Of a stretch of DNA of 64,000 nt, positions 48,101 through 61,808 are shown piece by piece. The stretch's first letter is position 1, and the number at the start of each line of letters is the position of its first letter. The DNA comes from Eudromia elegans (taxonomy: Eukaryota; Chordata; Aves; Tinamiformes; Tinamidae). The notes under the pieces were generated by a model. The model saw only the letters and a list, made by a program, of their open reading frames with translations, was not told the origin of the DNA and searched no databases. The stretch is from assembly GCA_003342815.1 (NCBI GenBank), contig PTEX01000196.1, positions 70,533 to 134,532 of the forward strand. The letters run 5' to 3'. A program made the translations under genes and the position numbers.

Positions 48101-49998
48101 TTTGGGGGTTATTAGCTTTTGTTTACCTGTGTTGGCCTGCTAGAGTCGCTTGAAGTTATCTTCTAATGAAAAAGTGCTACAGTCTGCTCTAAGACATGTA
48201 GAACTCATGAGGAAAAAGCTGTTAGTATTGAGTAGTGTTCAAGAATGCAGATTTTTTCACTTAAAGTGATGAGGGAGAAGATGCATGCATGCAGAGTAAA
48301 CCTAGGTTTTTCTGCAAGTTGTTAAGCACCTTGACAACTCTCAGAATAAGGTAAGCTTTCTCTGTTTCTTATTTTGGCATCAATTTTGCTTTTTATCAGC
48401 ACCAGAGTTTACAATATCTTAATAGATACTGGAGTTTCAGTTAATATTTAACTCTACTTACAATATTCAGGACTTCTGCACTTGCCCCTTTTGGAAATAT
48501 TGTAAGAAAAGTGTTATCTTCCCATGAGTCAGTGTGATACGACTGGTAGATTGAATGTTTCAGACGTGGTTGGATCAGTTATTTAATGTAGAAATTTAGT
48601 GTTTGTGAGAAATGTGGATTTATCTGACTGAGATCATGAGGATATGAACTGAGGCTTTCACAGATGTGTTCCTAGAGCAGAGTTGAGAGCATCTCCATTG
48701 ACTTGTACCCTGATGGCACAATGCCTAAGGGCACAAGTATTCCCCAAGATGTACTTCTTGCTGAGAAGCATTCGGTAAGAAGTATGAAGAAGGGGGCAAT
48801 GGGTAGAGAAAAAAATGAAAATACATCTGCTCAGTAGTGGTATGGGAAGGTCCTATGGAGAGAGCAAAGAACATTTCTGGGGTAATAATTTCTATCAGTT
48901 GCAGGTCTTTGAATATAGAATTCATGGGAAATGCAACGGTTGAGGTCACTTGGGGATCACCGAATCTGCCTAAACTTACACCTGTGTTTTATGAAGAATA
49001 AGAGTGGGTAGACCTGAGATACTTATTGTTTAACAAGATTCAGCCCTTCAAGATTAGAGAGATTATTTCTTGATTTTTTAAAAAAAAAAAAAATTTGTTG
49101 TTAAAGTATATTTGAAAGTACCTTCTCCCTACTCTCCCCCCTTTTTGCCAGGATTACAGATTTAGCTGTATTTGTAACATATATTTTGAGGCAGGTGAGG
49201 TGGGAAGCTTGCCCATACCCATACTGGTTTCAGTAACATATTTGGAAGAATAAACAGTTATTTGGCTATAGGATATTTTCCAGCTTGTGAAGTATTTCAA
49301 GATGCCTCTTGTATTTCTGCTTTTTATTTTGAATTGAATAATTCTATAAAGATGTGTTGTATCCTGTTAATTATCCATGCATTAGCATCAGGATTATTGA
49401 TTAATTGAGAACACTTGTGTGTGTTTAGTTCCTAACCTTAAGACAGAAGGTTTTTAAAGGGGAAGGATAAATAGACTAGCTCACTGAAATAAATACCTGA
49501 AATACCTTCTCTGCTAACTCAGGTGTCTGCATACAGGCAGTGCTTCCAGAAATAAAATGTGATTTTTAGAAAATGTTCTTTTGAGTATGTTTTTTAAAAA
49601 AAAGATTAATAAAGGAACGAGTGTAGTAAAACTGGATTATGTGTATGAACAATATACTCTTCACTATCTGTCACTATTTTTTTGGTATCTGAACAATTTA
49701 TACTCTTTTTATGCTTTTTTTTAGGATTACTTAGTTCTATGTCATTCCCATATTACAAAAGATAATGTTTCCATTTTAGAGATACTGCATATTTATATGG
49801 AAAAACTAATATTTGTCCATATTTGCCCCAATGTACGTGGCAAAGTGAGGAGCTTGGTGCTCCTAGGAGTCCAGATTGTTTCAGCTGTCTGAATATTTCA
49901 GTTTTCCTCCTTATTGGACAAGCCCTTGTCTGTGTGCGAGTCCTTAACTTTGCTTCTAAAATAAAGTTAAGGAAAATGTATGTTTAACTAAAAAGATC
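45171..49998 (+). other. Presumed intronic AT-rich DNA
   Basis: No exon, RNA gene or clear transposon recognised. A 26-bp segment is directly duplicated at 45901-45926 and 45933-45958, and an A-run of about 14 lies near 49081. CAGTGGTTCCCAGTCTTGAG (about 47050) faintly recalls a hAT terminal repeat but has no partner. Confidence 0.5.
45901..45958. repeat. 26-bp near-perfect direct duplication
   Basis: TACACGCTTCCTTATGAATA and its continuation recur 32 bp downstream with one difference. Confidence 0.9.
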
Positions 49999-50069
49999 TC
50001 AAGCAGAACCTTGGTCTAGGTAACTCCCTACAATTCCTTCGATTCTGAATTTTCCTATGATTCTTTGTT
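49999..50069 (+). mobile_element. Possible heavily decayed CR1 tail
   Basis: The text AAGCAGAACCTTGGTCTAGG, TAACTCCCTACAATTCCTTC, GATTCTGAATTTTCCTATGA follows the order of a CR1 3' end (GAGCAGG, TTGGACTAGATGA, TCCCTTCCAA, ATTCTATGATTCT) with many changes. It is too short and diverged for certainty. Confidence 0.4.
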
Positions 50070-51124
50070 ATGTGATTTCTCTTTCCAAACCTTGATGGGT
50101 TTTGCTTGTGTAGTGACTGCCTTATTTAGATGATTAAAGGATGTGTGCTGCTTCTGAGATTTTTTTTTTTCTACTTAACCCTAATAAATGGCATATAACT
50201 CTTATATACCCATATATACTTGTAAATTATATTTACCCTTGTGTACTCATGTATCTTATGTCCTACAGTCCCTTTATTGTGTTGGTACATGTGGTGAACT
50301 CTGTTTAAAAATAATTGGATTATTCTATGTAATTGAGATTCTCGAAAGACCTTATAAACCAGGACGTTATTATTTCATTGCTCCTCGGTGCCCTGTATGA
50401 AGTAAATGCATGGCCTTCATGAAGTCTCTGGAGAGTTTTACCTAAAACACTGCTCTAAACAGGCTTGGATTACTGATGGTGCTGTTACTGATGAGGGCAA
50501 AAGCTTGAACTCTGAGTGTTTTCTCTTCCTTTTGTTTTGGTGGGTGACCTAAGGAATTAAGTCTTTCAGCTTGCCTAAGAGACAGAGGTGCACGACTCTT
50601 AACGTCCCAGGTGTCCTGCCTCTTGATATCCCACTGGTTGTGTCTAAAGTGACATTCGCCAGTGGCACCTAAAAGGTGAATTACAGACTGAAAATATATA
50701 TTAAAACTCGTTTGTCATGGTGTCTAATATGTTTGCATGTTTTTGTTTTTTCTTTTTTGTCTGTTTCATAATGCTAGGTCGCTTCAAAGAATCTCTGTTG
50801 CAGATGATGAATACTGCCCTTCCTGTTTTCACGTTTGGAAAGGGTGTTCATATTTGCATCAGTGTGATCTATCAGTGAATCCCTGTGCTTACACAGGTGC
50901 CGTTCCCAGCCTAAACCTGTTGTGAATATTTTTGATGAAACAGGGTATCACATTTGATGGCTGAACAGACAGCTATCAGCGTGTGCGTGCCTGAGGATGA
51001 AGGGGGAAGAAATAGTCTCTTACAGAAGGAAGAAAAAGAAAAGGAGGGTGTATGTGTTTTCTGGGGAGTATCATATTCATCTAAGAGCTTGAGGACACAT
51101 TCTTTCTGCTTGACTTTTTGCTCT

Positions 51125-51162
51125 GGGAGGGACTAGGGGGAATGTAGTGGGGGGGTGAGGGG
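51125..51162 (+). other. G-rich, quadruplex-prone tract
   Basis: Five G-runs of 3 to 7 within 38 bp, with one loop of 8 bases, so slightly outside the strict rule. Confidence 0.4.
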
Positions 51163-54100
51163 AGAACATTCCTGCAGGGGATTAATTTTGAGGTGACTCA
51201 AATAGACACTTTGATCCCTTCCATCTGCAGGTTGACTTGTTTTAGCTTGTTAATATATGGATAGCAAATTCTCGCTTTCCTTTTATGTTTGGAAAATTGC
51301 TCATAGCCCACACATGGCTCTGTAATTGGGGAGAGATTGTTCATTCTTGCCTGCAGGAAGACATTTCTTGCTCTGTCTGCTGAGCTGGAGCTCGGACCAG
51401 ACTGAGCACAAGGAAAATGTAGATGGAAGCAGGGCTGCCCAACTTTTGCTTTGAGCTGTGATTTGTTAAGAAGTATTTGCTGATCCATGTGTGTTGGCAC
51501 TCAGAGCACCTGCAGGATGAGGTGTGCAAGTTCTTGCTTTCCCTGCCTTCCCTGGGGTCTCAATTTGTAGCGGTGGAGTAGAATATTGATATCAGAGTGA
51601 AACTTCAGAGCATTTAGCAACTTGTATTCATCAATAAACTGTTGATACCCCTGGTGAGTGTCTGCGTATTTTAATTCTAGACAGCTTAGGCACGAGTGAT
51701 CAGTAAGGATGATCTCTGCTTGATTGGATTGAGCTGAAAGTAGACAAAGCTTGTGGTGATGTCATTATTAAATTCTGCACTCTGTTTCTCAACCAAACTC
51801 GTTAAAGTTCATTTAACTTCTTTTCTGCCGAACTCACATTGCCCTGCCCCCTCTCAAGTTGCTGTTTTAAGCCAAGTTATTCCAAAAGCATCAGAATTTT
51901 TTTGGCACGGGGATGTCTCTGGATTCTGCCTGCATTCTTATCCTGCAGGTAAGGTAGCAGCAGTCAGGTTACAGAGGGGTTTGGTTTCCTGACACTTCTC
52001 CTGTCGGACCAGGAGATGCTTTGGAAAGGTCTGTGTGTACATTTGGGACTTTTCATGTATGTGCCAGTATATTCATATTTTTTTCTGCTTAATACCACAA
52101 AAGAGAATTCAATAGTCAGTGGCCTATATGTATATATTGATCTCTTTTGGAACCAGAAGCACTGTCTTGAAATGGCATAGACTTCCAGTATTTATTCAGT
52201 GGCATTTCCCCCTCTCCCACCTTATTGCTTATGCATCTAAATTTAGGTGTATCTAGGGATTTTGTTTTGCTTGGAATGTCACAGTTATCTCTTGGGTTAT
52301 TCCAAGGTTTCTTAATTTTTTTTTTTTCTGTTTCGCATTGTGATTGACCAAGGAGCCTGGCCACATTCCAACATGAATAATTACAGTCTCTCCTCCTCGG
52401 TTTTGTTTAGATGTAGGATTGTTTCCTTATCTCTCTGCTTTTATAGTTGCTGGCTCTTTGGGGCTGTTCTAGGGCCCTTTGGCAAAGGGGTACAAGGACT
52501 CTTCTCCCACACCGCCTGGAGGTCTTTTTAAGAGAAACCAAAGTTGCTTGGGTGAAATTCCTGTCCCCCCCAGTAGCCTCTCCCCTTCCCTCCCCCACCC
52601 CATCCTGGCCCCGAGATAGGTGGTCTTTTGCCAAGCAGTGGATGGACCTCTGCTAAAGAACAGTTTGTGTATTTGATCTTAAGTTCAGGTAATAGATGCT
52701 TACTTTTGACTGAGTCATCCTGCATTTGACCTTCAGAGAAGATCTGCTTTTTTTTTAATTTATTTTTTTAATCATCTATCTGGAACCATTTTACAGGAGG
52801 CTTAGTTGTTATTATTATATTTATTTTAATTTAGTGCTTTTTTAATTGCCTTTTTTGCCTCAAACAAGAGAGCTGGTGGATCAGGTAAGTTGAGTGAGTG
52901 ATTGAAAGTTAGTGAGACAATCTTTCACTGCAATACCTGTAAAAGTGCATTTAAGGGCTAAGGTAGATGCTGATACTTACTATATATGGGTTAGTGTCTT
53001 TGGAGAATTATTGAGGGTTACTGCCTCTGTGGAAACGTGCATTTCCAGATTTAAGCGGGTCAACAGTAAAGAGAAAGTCATAGCATAGGACACAGTGTAA
53101 GTAAACACTGCTGTAGGTGTTATAAGCTACACAAGTTCATGCTGGCTATAAAAATCAGAAATTATGACTGCTATAAATAACAACATGGGTTTAGACAACT
53201 CTAAGTGTAAGCCAAACTGGAGGTAGTTTCTCTTTATTTGTTAGAAAGTTTTCACATAGGTGATCTCGTGAGGCATCTTTGTTGCCTGGGACTGGGATCA
53301 CTGGAACAGACAGTTGCAAGAATCAAATCCTGATCTCAGCAAGTGGAGGCTAATGAAATTCCTTGTATAAACGGAGAGGTCAAAGCAGCCCGCTCCTTTT
53401 CACAGTAGACTCTTCTGTTATTACGTACAGTTAAACACCCACAAGTACTGGTAAAGAGGCATAGTAAAGGCAACTCCTGAATTTTCTGCAAAATACCATT
53501 ATAGCAAAACTTTTAATTTAGTGGGAAGGCATTTGTCTAGACATGCAGTGCATGCAAAGAGTAAGTTCAAACAAGGGCATCTATGTATGTTGTTGTACAG
53601 GTTTTACAAAATTAGTATCTTTGTATGCTTGTTTTGAATGGAAAAGACTCATTTGTCATCCTTTTAAGTTGGACACTAAACTTGGGCATACAGGATACAG
53701 TAGTTCAGTTTACTAGATTGCAGGGTTTGCTTTGGCTTTGTTTTAAAGATCTCATCACTTTGTTCTAAGAAAAAGCACTAAGCTCTTCCCTCTAGTTGCT
53801 TGTAAAATGACAACATTATTTAGAAGGATCTGCTCTGGGTTTGAAGTGCATGCCTATTCTGTCAGTAGTAAATCATGGCAGAGATTACTTTGATTTCCAG
53901 AGTTCATGTTTCTATCATGCATGAACTTGAGCTGCTGTATATGAATCCTACATGAGGAGCTGCATGGGGCAGGTTGGGATCTCTTGGGCACATGGCAAGC
54001 TGTTATCTCTTGGGTTGCTGATTTAACCTCCTGGTATTTTTAATCAAAAGTGGTTGAAGAATAATTGAAGCATTTCTAGAGAGTGGAAAGATGCTAAATG

Positions 54101-55009
54101 AATCACATCTAGGAAAAAGTACAAACTAGGGTCAGAATAGTCATAAGCTTGGAGTTCAGGTTAACCTGCTCTGAAAACTAGTTGAAGAGTCCTTTGGTAT
54201 TTTGCTTCTTAACTCCCCTAACCTCTTCAAAACCAGAAACTGTTGTTTGAGGCAATGTAAAATGGGATGCAGGACCAAACTGGAACAATTTCAGCCATGA
54301 CAAGGTCTGAAGCAGAACAGGACTGAAATGTTCCCTTCACTTCTGAATAAAGGATTATGATGCTTTCTAATGCTTTGGGAGACATTTTTATTGGTTGTGG
54401 GCTTTTTGATGGACGAAGGAGCAACTGACATACTTAGAGCACACCCGTGTGGCTGTGTAAGAGTTGAATATGATTCAAAATTAATTTCAATAGTAAAAAG
54501 AAAAGAGTAAATATTTCTAACTGCAGGGAAGTATTTTTGGAATTTGCCCTGTCAGTTAGTAATATTTCACTAATTAGAGCAACCCTTTGTTTAAACCAAA
54601 TTGACAACAGCTTGTCTGGAGAATTGCCTGGTGCACAAACCAACATATGTTAATTGCTAGCAAATCAGCCTGTTTTATTTGCTGATCTTTCTGAAGTAAA
54701 TGCTTTCAAATCCAAAAGATGATAATCATATCTGTGAATTTCTTGTGGTTTCTCTGCTGCTGTTGATTGCAGGCTACAAACTATTTCACTGCCTTAAAGC
54801 CATGTATGTAATGCAAAGGAGACGATAAAAAGAAGCATACAGGCACTAGGCTCTATGCCTAGAGACGTTTAGTTTATTCTGATTGCAAAAATAAGGGATT
54901 ATATTTTTTTGCTGAAGGAATGTTAGCAAACTGGGAGGAAAGAAAAAGTACAACAGGGTTGTGATGAAACTAATATCTGTATATACACATATGTATGTGC
55001 CCCTCACCT

Positions 55010-55110
55010 TCCTTTATATATACATATTAATATTATATGTAAGTATATACACCCATTTGTATATACTTATATGTGCCTTCATGCACACACATTTATATAT
55101 GTATATGTAC
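55010..55110. repeat. TA/CA dinucleotide-rich degenerate microsatellite
   Basis: Alternating TATA, TATG and CACA steps with interruptions; the remains of a longer dinucleotide repeat. Confidence 0.7.
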
Positions 55111-55692
55111 AAAATTTCATAACATTCAAAACTGGGAGAGCATTGTGTATTGTGTGTTTGATCAATAAGGTTTTGCATTTTTGTGGAAGACTGTGTTCTA
55201 GTTAGGAAACTGTACATGTGCGCTAAGGGAGGGGGCTGCCTTGCTGTACGGTGTCAGGTTGGGCAACAAAGACTGAAATTTATACAGACTTTTCTCAGTC
55301 TGAACTGAATTATGGGGATAAAGCCAAGTACTAAAAAGCCAGTGTAAAATAGGTAAGTGTACAGTGACAGGCATCATCTGTGCACAGTGTTGTGCTATCA
55401 CAGATTACCCTTAGTTGCTTGATTTTGTTAAATGGCTTACTGCTTGTAAAGAATTCCAGTTTACCAGATGAAATATCCTGAAGGAAGAAAGTTTCTGACC
55501 ACTCTTGCATTTTGAGCAAAATATGTCCAAAAAAAAAGTCAAAAAAGTAAAAAAAAAAGTCATGAGTACTTGCTGACTAATGCTTTTGGCTAGACCAAGA
55601 CTTGGTGGCTTGCTTTTGAAAAATGACCTCTTGTCTATTAGTTTATGCCATTTTAATTTTTTTTAATTTTTCTCTTTACATCCTTTGTTATT

Positions 55693-55711
55693 AAAAAAAA
55701 AAAAAAAAAAA
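55693..55711. repeat. Homopolymer A run
   Basis: 19 consecutive A residues; no retroposed sequence is recognised upstream of it. Confidence 0.9.
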
Positions 55712-58700
55712 CAACAATTGGTAGATATGCCTGGTTAATAGATCTGTATATGTAGGAGTCCAGGCAATGCACAGACTCGACCTGTTCATTTTGTTTTTAG
55801 CTGTAATAATGACCTGTCTGATGAGCTCTGAAACAATGCAGAGAGTGTCAGAACAACTGGGTCTTCAAGATAAGCCTTTGAAATGTGCATTTGGTAATTT
55901 TGGATGATATATTTTACTGCAAATTCTTATGAGATTATTTCAGGTTTTTGCAGCTATGCAGATTGTTATTCTTGTAAATTGCTGTCATCTTGAAATTATT
56001 TTATTTCAAGAATCTGTTTTAGTAATATTATCCTTTTTCTGTAATGCAGAGGGAGCAGTGACTGCTATGAAAACTTAAGAAAACCTTCCCCAAGTGGGGA
56101 AAAAAAAAAGTACAATTTTGGAAAAAAATTGAATGTTTAAATCAAATTGTCATTGGTCTGAAAGAAGGTGATGGTGGACAGAGAGAGTTTTTTCCAGCAT
56201 AAAAATATAAGAGTAAATTTGGAGAACCTTTCTATTTTGTGTAGTTATCGGGTAATCTGTCAGATTGGCTGTGGTACAAGAGAAGAGGACTGAAGTTGAG
56301 GTGCTCTGATAGTGACACTGTTGAGACTGGAGAGTGTGCAGTGAAGAAGAGGAATAATGATTTGTGGAGCTTCCTAGTAGTTGGAAGGAAGAACTTAAAA
56401 GTTCAAGTGAATTGTTTGGCCTTTCGAGGAACGGAGCCATTGAAGCCAGGCCATATACATTTTAGGAAGTTTTCCTTTACTCACTGTGATAAACAATCCT
56501 AGGTTTAGTGCCAGGGAAATAACTATGGTAGGTGCTTTGAAATCAAAAGTGAGTAGCTATTCTGAGCTACAAGCAGGGAACTGCATCTTATGTAATTGTT
56601 TTTCCCCCACATAATAGTTTAGCCATTTGTCCTTGGTTGAGGGAATGAGTTAATCAGCTACTGAGCAGCTGCTGTGTAATAACTTTATAAATACCTACTC
56701 TTTTTAATTCCTATTTCCACAAGTACTTAGACCTTTAAGTGGAGTGTGGTGTTCACGCTTAAGCAATTTTACATTATCCAGGTTCATCTATATGACAAAG
56801 AAGGCATTGAGGTTAGACCTCATGCCAGTAGAAACAAACATTTCTTGCCTGGATGGCTCCCAGTTAGCAGCACTGTCAGCTGGTCAGTGATTGGATTTGA
56901 TGTTATTTAGGACAGCTATTTTCCTATTACTACTAGAGGTTAATGTCTGGGAGTTGCAAGTTGGAAAGGTGGAGTATTGTTATTATTTAAGTAGGTGAGC
57001 ATCACAGAAGTGCAGTGGCATGAAGAGCATTTGGAACTGAAAGCTTTGGTGGTGTTGAGTGAGTTTTATTCTTTTATTTCCATATTTTTCCAGTAAAAAT
57101 ACAAGTCTACCCATTATTATTCTGTGTGGTCTTTGCTTCCTTTTAATTTCTCTTTTACATACCTGCTTGGGCTTAGCGGGGAATGGACTCTGTACAATAT
57201 TGTCTCTCATAACATCAGAAGAATATAAGAACATATACTAAAGCAGAAAATCTTCATCTGTAATCATTTAATAAACATTTGTTGAGATGTTTGCTCAGTG
57301 ATGGGTACAGCTAATCTTGTAATATCAGAGGAAAATAAATAAAATATATGCCAAATCTACCCTTGCAAGTAGTGGCTTTCATCAGCTTATTCCCATGGAT
57401 TCATTTGACAAGGCCACCCAGGAACACCAGGAAAATTACAAAGTAAATGGCTTACCATGAGCCATCCACTATCCAATTGAAATAAAACAGGCACATCCTG
57501 GAAGGAGATTTTGATGTAAACATTTCTGATACTGGAGTCTCATGTAGATTGTCTTGTAAGGATTTTTTTGCAGAAGTCTGTGTAAAATTAGTTTGGCACA
57601 GTTTGTTGAAAATGGTTTATTATAGCTTTATAGGTAGGATGATGGAAATTCAATAAAATAGTATCAAAGAAGAGAAAGTGGATGCAGTGAATAAAATGAA
57701 GCTATACCAAAAAGTGTACAATTAACAGTTTTATTCAGCATTCAGTTTTCTACCCCACTCATTCAGTTGTGAAAGGTTGAGATTTGTGATTGGAGGGGTC
57801 TTAATGATGCAAAATAACTCTGTACAATAAGGAAATAGTTATGGACATGTAATTCCAGTGTTGCTGATGTTTTTAGTTATGTTTTATGTATGGGCTGCTA
57901 TCAAATAACGCAGATCATAACAGATACGGGATTGCAAGTTTGTCTAGAACTAGCCAGAACTAATTCATGTCCAGCACAAAATCAAAGAAATAGCAAGTCA
58001 GAAATGTTGGGTATATGATCTCTATTTCACTGAAGAACACAACAGTTCCTTCCTCTCGTTTAGATTATCCTGTTTTAGGTCTTACTTAGGTGCAGCAGTG
58101 CTTTAATGTCTTTACACTTCTTGGCTGCTGCAAAGAGTGATAATGAGGCCCTAAAAGGGGAGAGGAAGGTGAATCTAGACTGGTTTTGTTTCTGCAAGTG
58201 CAGGAAGTGATTTATTAAAAATCTATTTGACTACCTTTCATGTAACAAACCCTTTTTCTATCACATAAAAAGATTATTTTTAATTTAGAAAATAAAAAAA
58301 TTCTAGAAATCTGTGAAGAACACAGTAAAATAAATTTTGACCCACTAGATTTTGACGATGATGACATAGCTGACCAGTCTTTTTGAGAGGTTAACTTTGA
58401 AATCGCTTAAAGTGCTTTATTTAGCTTTTTAAAACAGGTGTTTTTCTTTAGAAAAGATGCATTTAAAACATTTTGGTATGAATAGTTCTGAAATGCTTTA
58501 GAAGATTTGGAGAAGGAAGAAAAAGAGAGTACCCTAAGAGGTGCTTCTCTCTGGTCAAATTTGAACATAGCATTTAAATATAGTATGTTTTTGGGTGTAT
58601 CTTTTAACTGGAGGAATTAAAATACTCTGTTATGTAAGAAGACTTTGTCTTTGCGTTAAGCTTTTTTTAAGGAATTAGTTTTAAAAAAAAGAGAAGGAAA

Positions 58701-61424
58701 AAAGGAAAGAAAAAAAACCTGGTGAGGTGAGGCAAACATCTGGATTGCAGATTTTTATCTCTTTGACGTTCAGGACACCAGCACATCTTGCTGCCTATCC
58801 CAAAAGCATATATTGGGGCATCAAAGTAGCCTAACTCCCACAGGTTCCTTGAAAGAAATGAGCCAGGAGGGAACTGGTCTGTTGGGGAGGGGAGGATAAT
58901 CTCTCCTCTGCTATCATTGTCATCTTTATACTTTCCTTTCCTGCTAATAGCTGCTGGGCAGTGGTGGTGGGAGGCACTGATCAAGGACCAATCAGTGCTT
59001 TGGCAGGGGGGATCCTTGTTCCTTTCAGCTGCTCCAGTGCTTGGATGGGACTTGAGATCTGACTCAGAGAATCAATACAGGTTTGGGTTTCCTTGTCTGT
59101 GGCACACATTTGACGCTTACACCAGAAACTGCCTCCACTAACTGTTCTTGGATTTTAAGAGAACACCAATGCACTAAGTATTGCATTGCCCCACCACTAT
59201 TAATTCATTTCTGTTATTAAAGTAACTGTCCATAATGGCCACTGGAACAACCACTTAACATAGGTTTTCTAGACAGAACTATCAGGAGGGTAGATCCTGA
59301 TAGATGACTGGCATTGCTGTGACTTATGAACTTCCAATGTGTATGTCTCTTTAGCAGCTGATAAATGCACTCAGATATAAAATGTGCAAGCAGTAAGCTT
59401 GCTTTATTGAGTGTTTAGCCATTTTTTTTTGCTTGGTTGCTTGCCTCTTCTGGAGAGTGAGGATGAGCAATATACCTGAAAGATGGCAGTGCTGATGGCC
59501 CAATCATGGGTACCTGCAGAAACCGAGCACCAAGCTGAGTGTAAGCATGAGGACAGTGAGGGTAAAGGGAAAGCTCAAAGTGTGCAGTCAGCTTTACCCA
59601 GGTGAACGTACAAAGCTATTCACTACAATACTACATAATATACCACCCACTTCTCAACAGCTGATTTACTGATGTGCATCTCTGTCCCACTTAGCTGTGC
59701 TTCCTCCTAGTTGTTCTGGCACAGTGCTGCTGCTGCCTCTCCAAGCACCAGCCCAGTTTCTCTTTGATCTCTTCTGCTCTTCCTTTCCTCATTTGCTCTG
59801 CAGATTTGGATCAATCCCTTATTTATTTAATTCTTCTGTATTCTTTCAGTAGGGTTTTGGTGTTTAACCTTGTGACTAAGTACGTCACATTACAGTAAGG
59901 TTATCACGTTAGGCTACTGCATGGTCCTGGTGCCTTTGCTGCTTCTGTGAACAAGTCTGAGGTAATCCATATGGACGTGTGTGACTCTATATTCTTCTCA
60001 GTTTGCATAGCTGCAAGAGCTCAGCTGCAGTGGGAAGAAACTTGCTTAGAGATTCTAGATAAAGAATACTTAAAAATCAACAGACTGAACTGTCAACATT
60101 TCAAGGGTAGATTCCTCATATCTCTGAATTTTTATTGTGTAATGTCATCAGTGCTTTTTGTTGACCTGAGGATGAGCCATGTATATTCAGAAATAGCTTT
60201 TTGTGCCTGTTTGAAGAGGTGGAGTCTAGTCTTCAGATATCCTTCTGGTCTTTCTCTTGTTTTATCATAGAAAGATCGGAAATCCTGCCTATTCAGTGTT
60301 GCAGCCTCAGAGATGTCCAGGCCCCTTCATTTAACCAAAAAAGGTGATTGACAAACACTGAGCTTTCATGATGTACACAGTCCTTTGCCACTTTCAGACA
60401 TCTTTTTTGTACAGTGTTTTCCCACATAGAACAAATTGTTGGTTTACCAATGAGATTAGGATGAAAGAGAGTTTTCTGGTGTGCAGGGTAATGCTTGTTT
60501 TAATGGACTTTCTATCTTCCTCACAGTTGCTTTTCTGCTCGTACAGATTCATATGCACTAAAGGAGCGAATAAATAGAAACAAAAGTGTAAAAACTGATA
60601 AAATGAAATGTGAGAGCTAGCAGTGTTTTGTATGAAGGATGTTGAGAGCCACTTATGGGCATGGACTTCTCAAGGTGCTGAATTTCTTTAGCAGGCATCA
60701 CCCACCTCTAGGCAGAACTGGCCTTACTGGCCTCTGGGTTCACATCTCAGCCAGATCATAACTGGAAACTGTCTGGGAAACCAGCGTGGAAAGAAACGTT
60801 CCCAAATTATTGTGTTTAAAGTTTGAGGTGCCAAGCAGGAATGAAGAGATGTAACTTATGATCACCAGAGCAGCAAGCTTGCTGATGTTGCATTTTCATA
60901 TGCCCTTCTTGCATGGGTTGCTTTCTGTTGAGGTTGTGGCTGTGTGGCCTAATCCAGAACCATGTCAGGATGCTTTTGTACTGTTGCTGCTTTTTGCATT
61001 TTACATTACCTTCTAGGTACCTGGCTCTTAACTTTTTATTGGTTTAGAGCTATATAGATTTCAAAAGGTGCCAGGTAAAACAGTAATCTCTATGTCAAAG
61101 AGATCTAGCTCACACATCATGGAAAGATTAGGCTTTTATTCCTTTGAATTTGGAAACCACAAAGAGGATCTACACGTATATCTTCCAAGAACATTTAAAC
61201 CCTTACCTAGAAAGTATTTTGGGTAAACCTTTGAGAGAAAGACTTTCATCTTTACATTGGCTAAGAAAATTTACTCATAACGTCACCACTAGCAAATGGT
61301 TAGAAGTCCTGAGAACAGAGGACATCACTTTGCTGATAAATGACATCTTGGCGTTCCTCCATCTCAAGTGTTATATACAATTCTTCTCCCTGCATGTGAA
61401 AATGGATACAGTGGAATGAAAGAT

Positions 61425-61808
61425 TGTACAGAAGAGGATAACTGCAATGGTTTGAGGGAATGGTACACCATTTTCTTGTTTAAAAGACTGAAAAGAGAGG
61501 GACTCTGCAATTTGGGAGGAATAGAGATGTGATAGATAGAGATGTGTAAAATCATAAAGATGGTGGTAAGTTCATTGCAGAACAGGTAATTTGTGGACAG
61601 ATCCTGCCCACAAGATTGAAACTAAAGGGTTGTTTACTGAAACTAGTAAGTTTACTTCAAAATGGGCAGAAGGAAGTACTTTACCCTGTGGGGATAGTGA
61701 CCTTCTGGCACTTGCTGCCAGACAGACCTGTGAGGACCGACAGTACCTGTGAGTTCAAAAGGGATTTGACAAAAGCTGTGGAAAACAGATGCATTAACAG
61801 GCTTTGTT
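61425..61808 (+). mobile_element. Older CR1-L-like LINE fragment
   Basis: A plus-strand remnant of the ORF2 C-terminus of an older CR1 lineage. It aligns in order with the family text: AAGACTGAAAAGAGAGGGAC, then ATAGAGATGTGTAAAATCAT (family: ATAGAGGTCTATAAAATCATG), AAGAAGGAAGTACTTTACCC-like text (GGCAGAAGGAAGTACTTTAC), CACTTGCTGCCAGACAG (family: AACTCATTGCCACAGGATG) and GAGTTCAAAAGGGATTTGAC (family: GGTTCAAAAGGGGATTAGAC). It is far more diverged than the other copies and not readable as protein. It probably predates the radiation of modern birds, since related copies are common across reptiles. Confidence 0.75.

Larger units (their letters stand above)
50070..61424 (+). other. Presumed intronic AT-rich DNA
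   Basis: No recognisable exon or intact repeat. Contains a G-rich tract (51125-51162), TA/CA dinucleotide-rich DNA (about 55010-55110), an A-run of 19 (55693-55711) and a 91-codon frame (61144-61419) of unknown nature just before the older CR1 piece. Other open frames are below about 110 codons and lack domains. Confidence 0.5.

Noticed and set aside
60700-60760. tRNA-like text with GGTTCACATCTC
   Set aside because: The spacing between the box-A-like and box-B-like parts is too short and no cloverleaf can be drawn; neither a tRNA nor a clear SINE.
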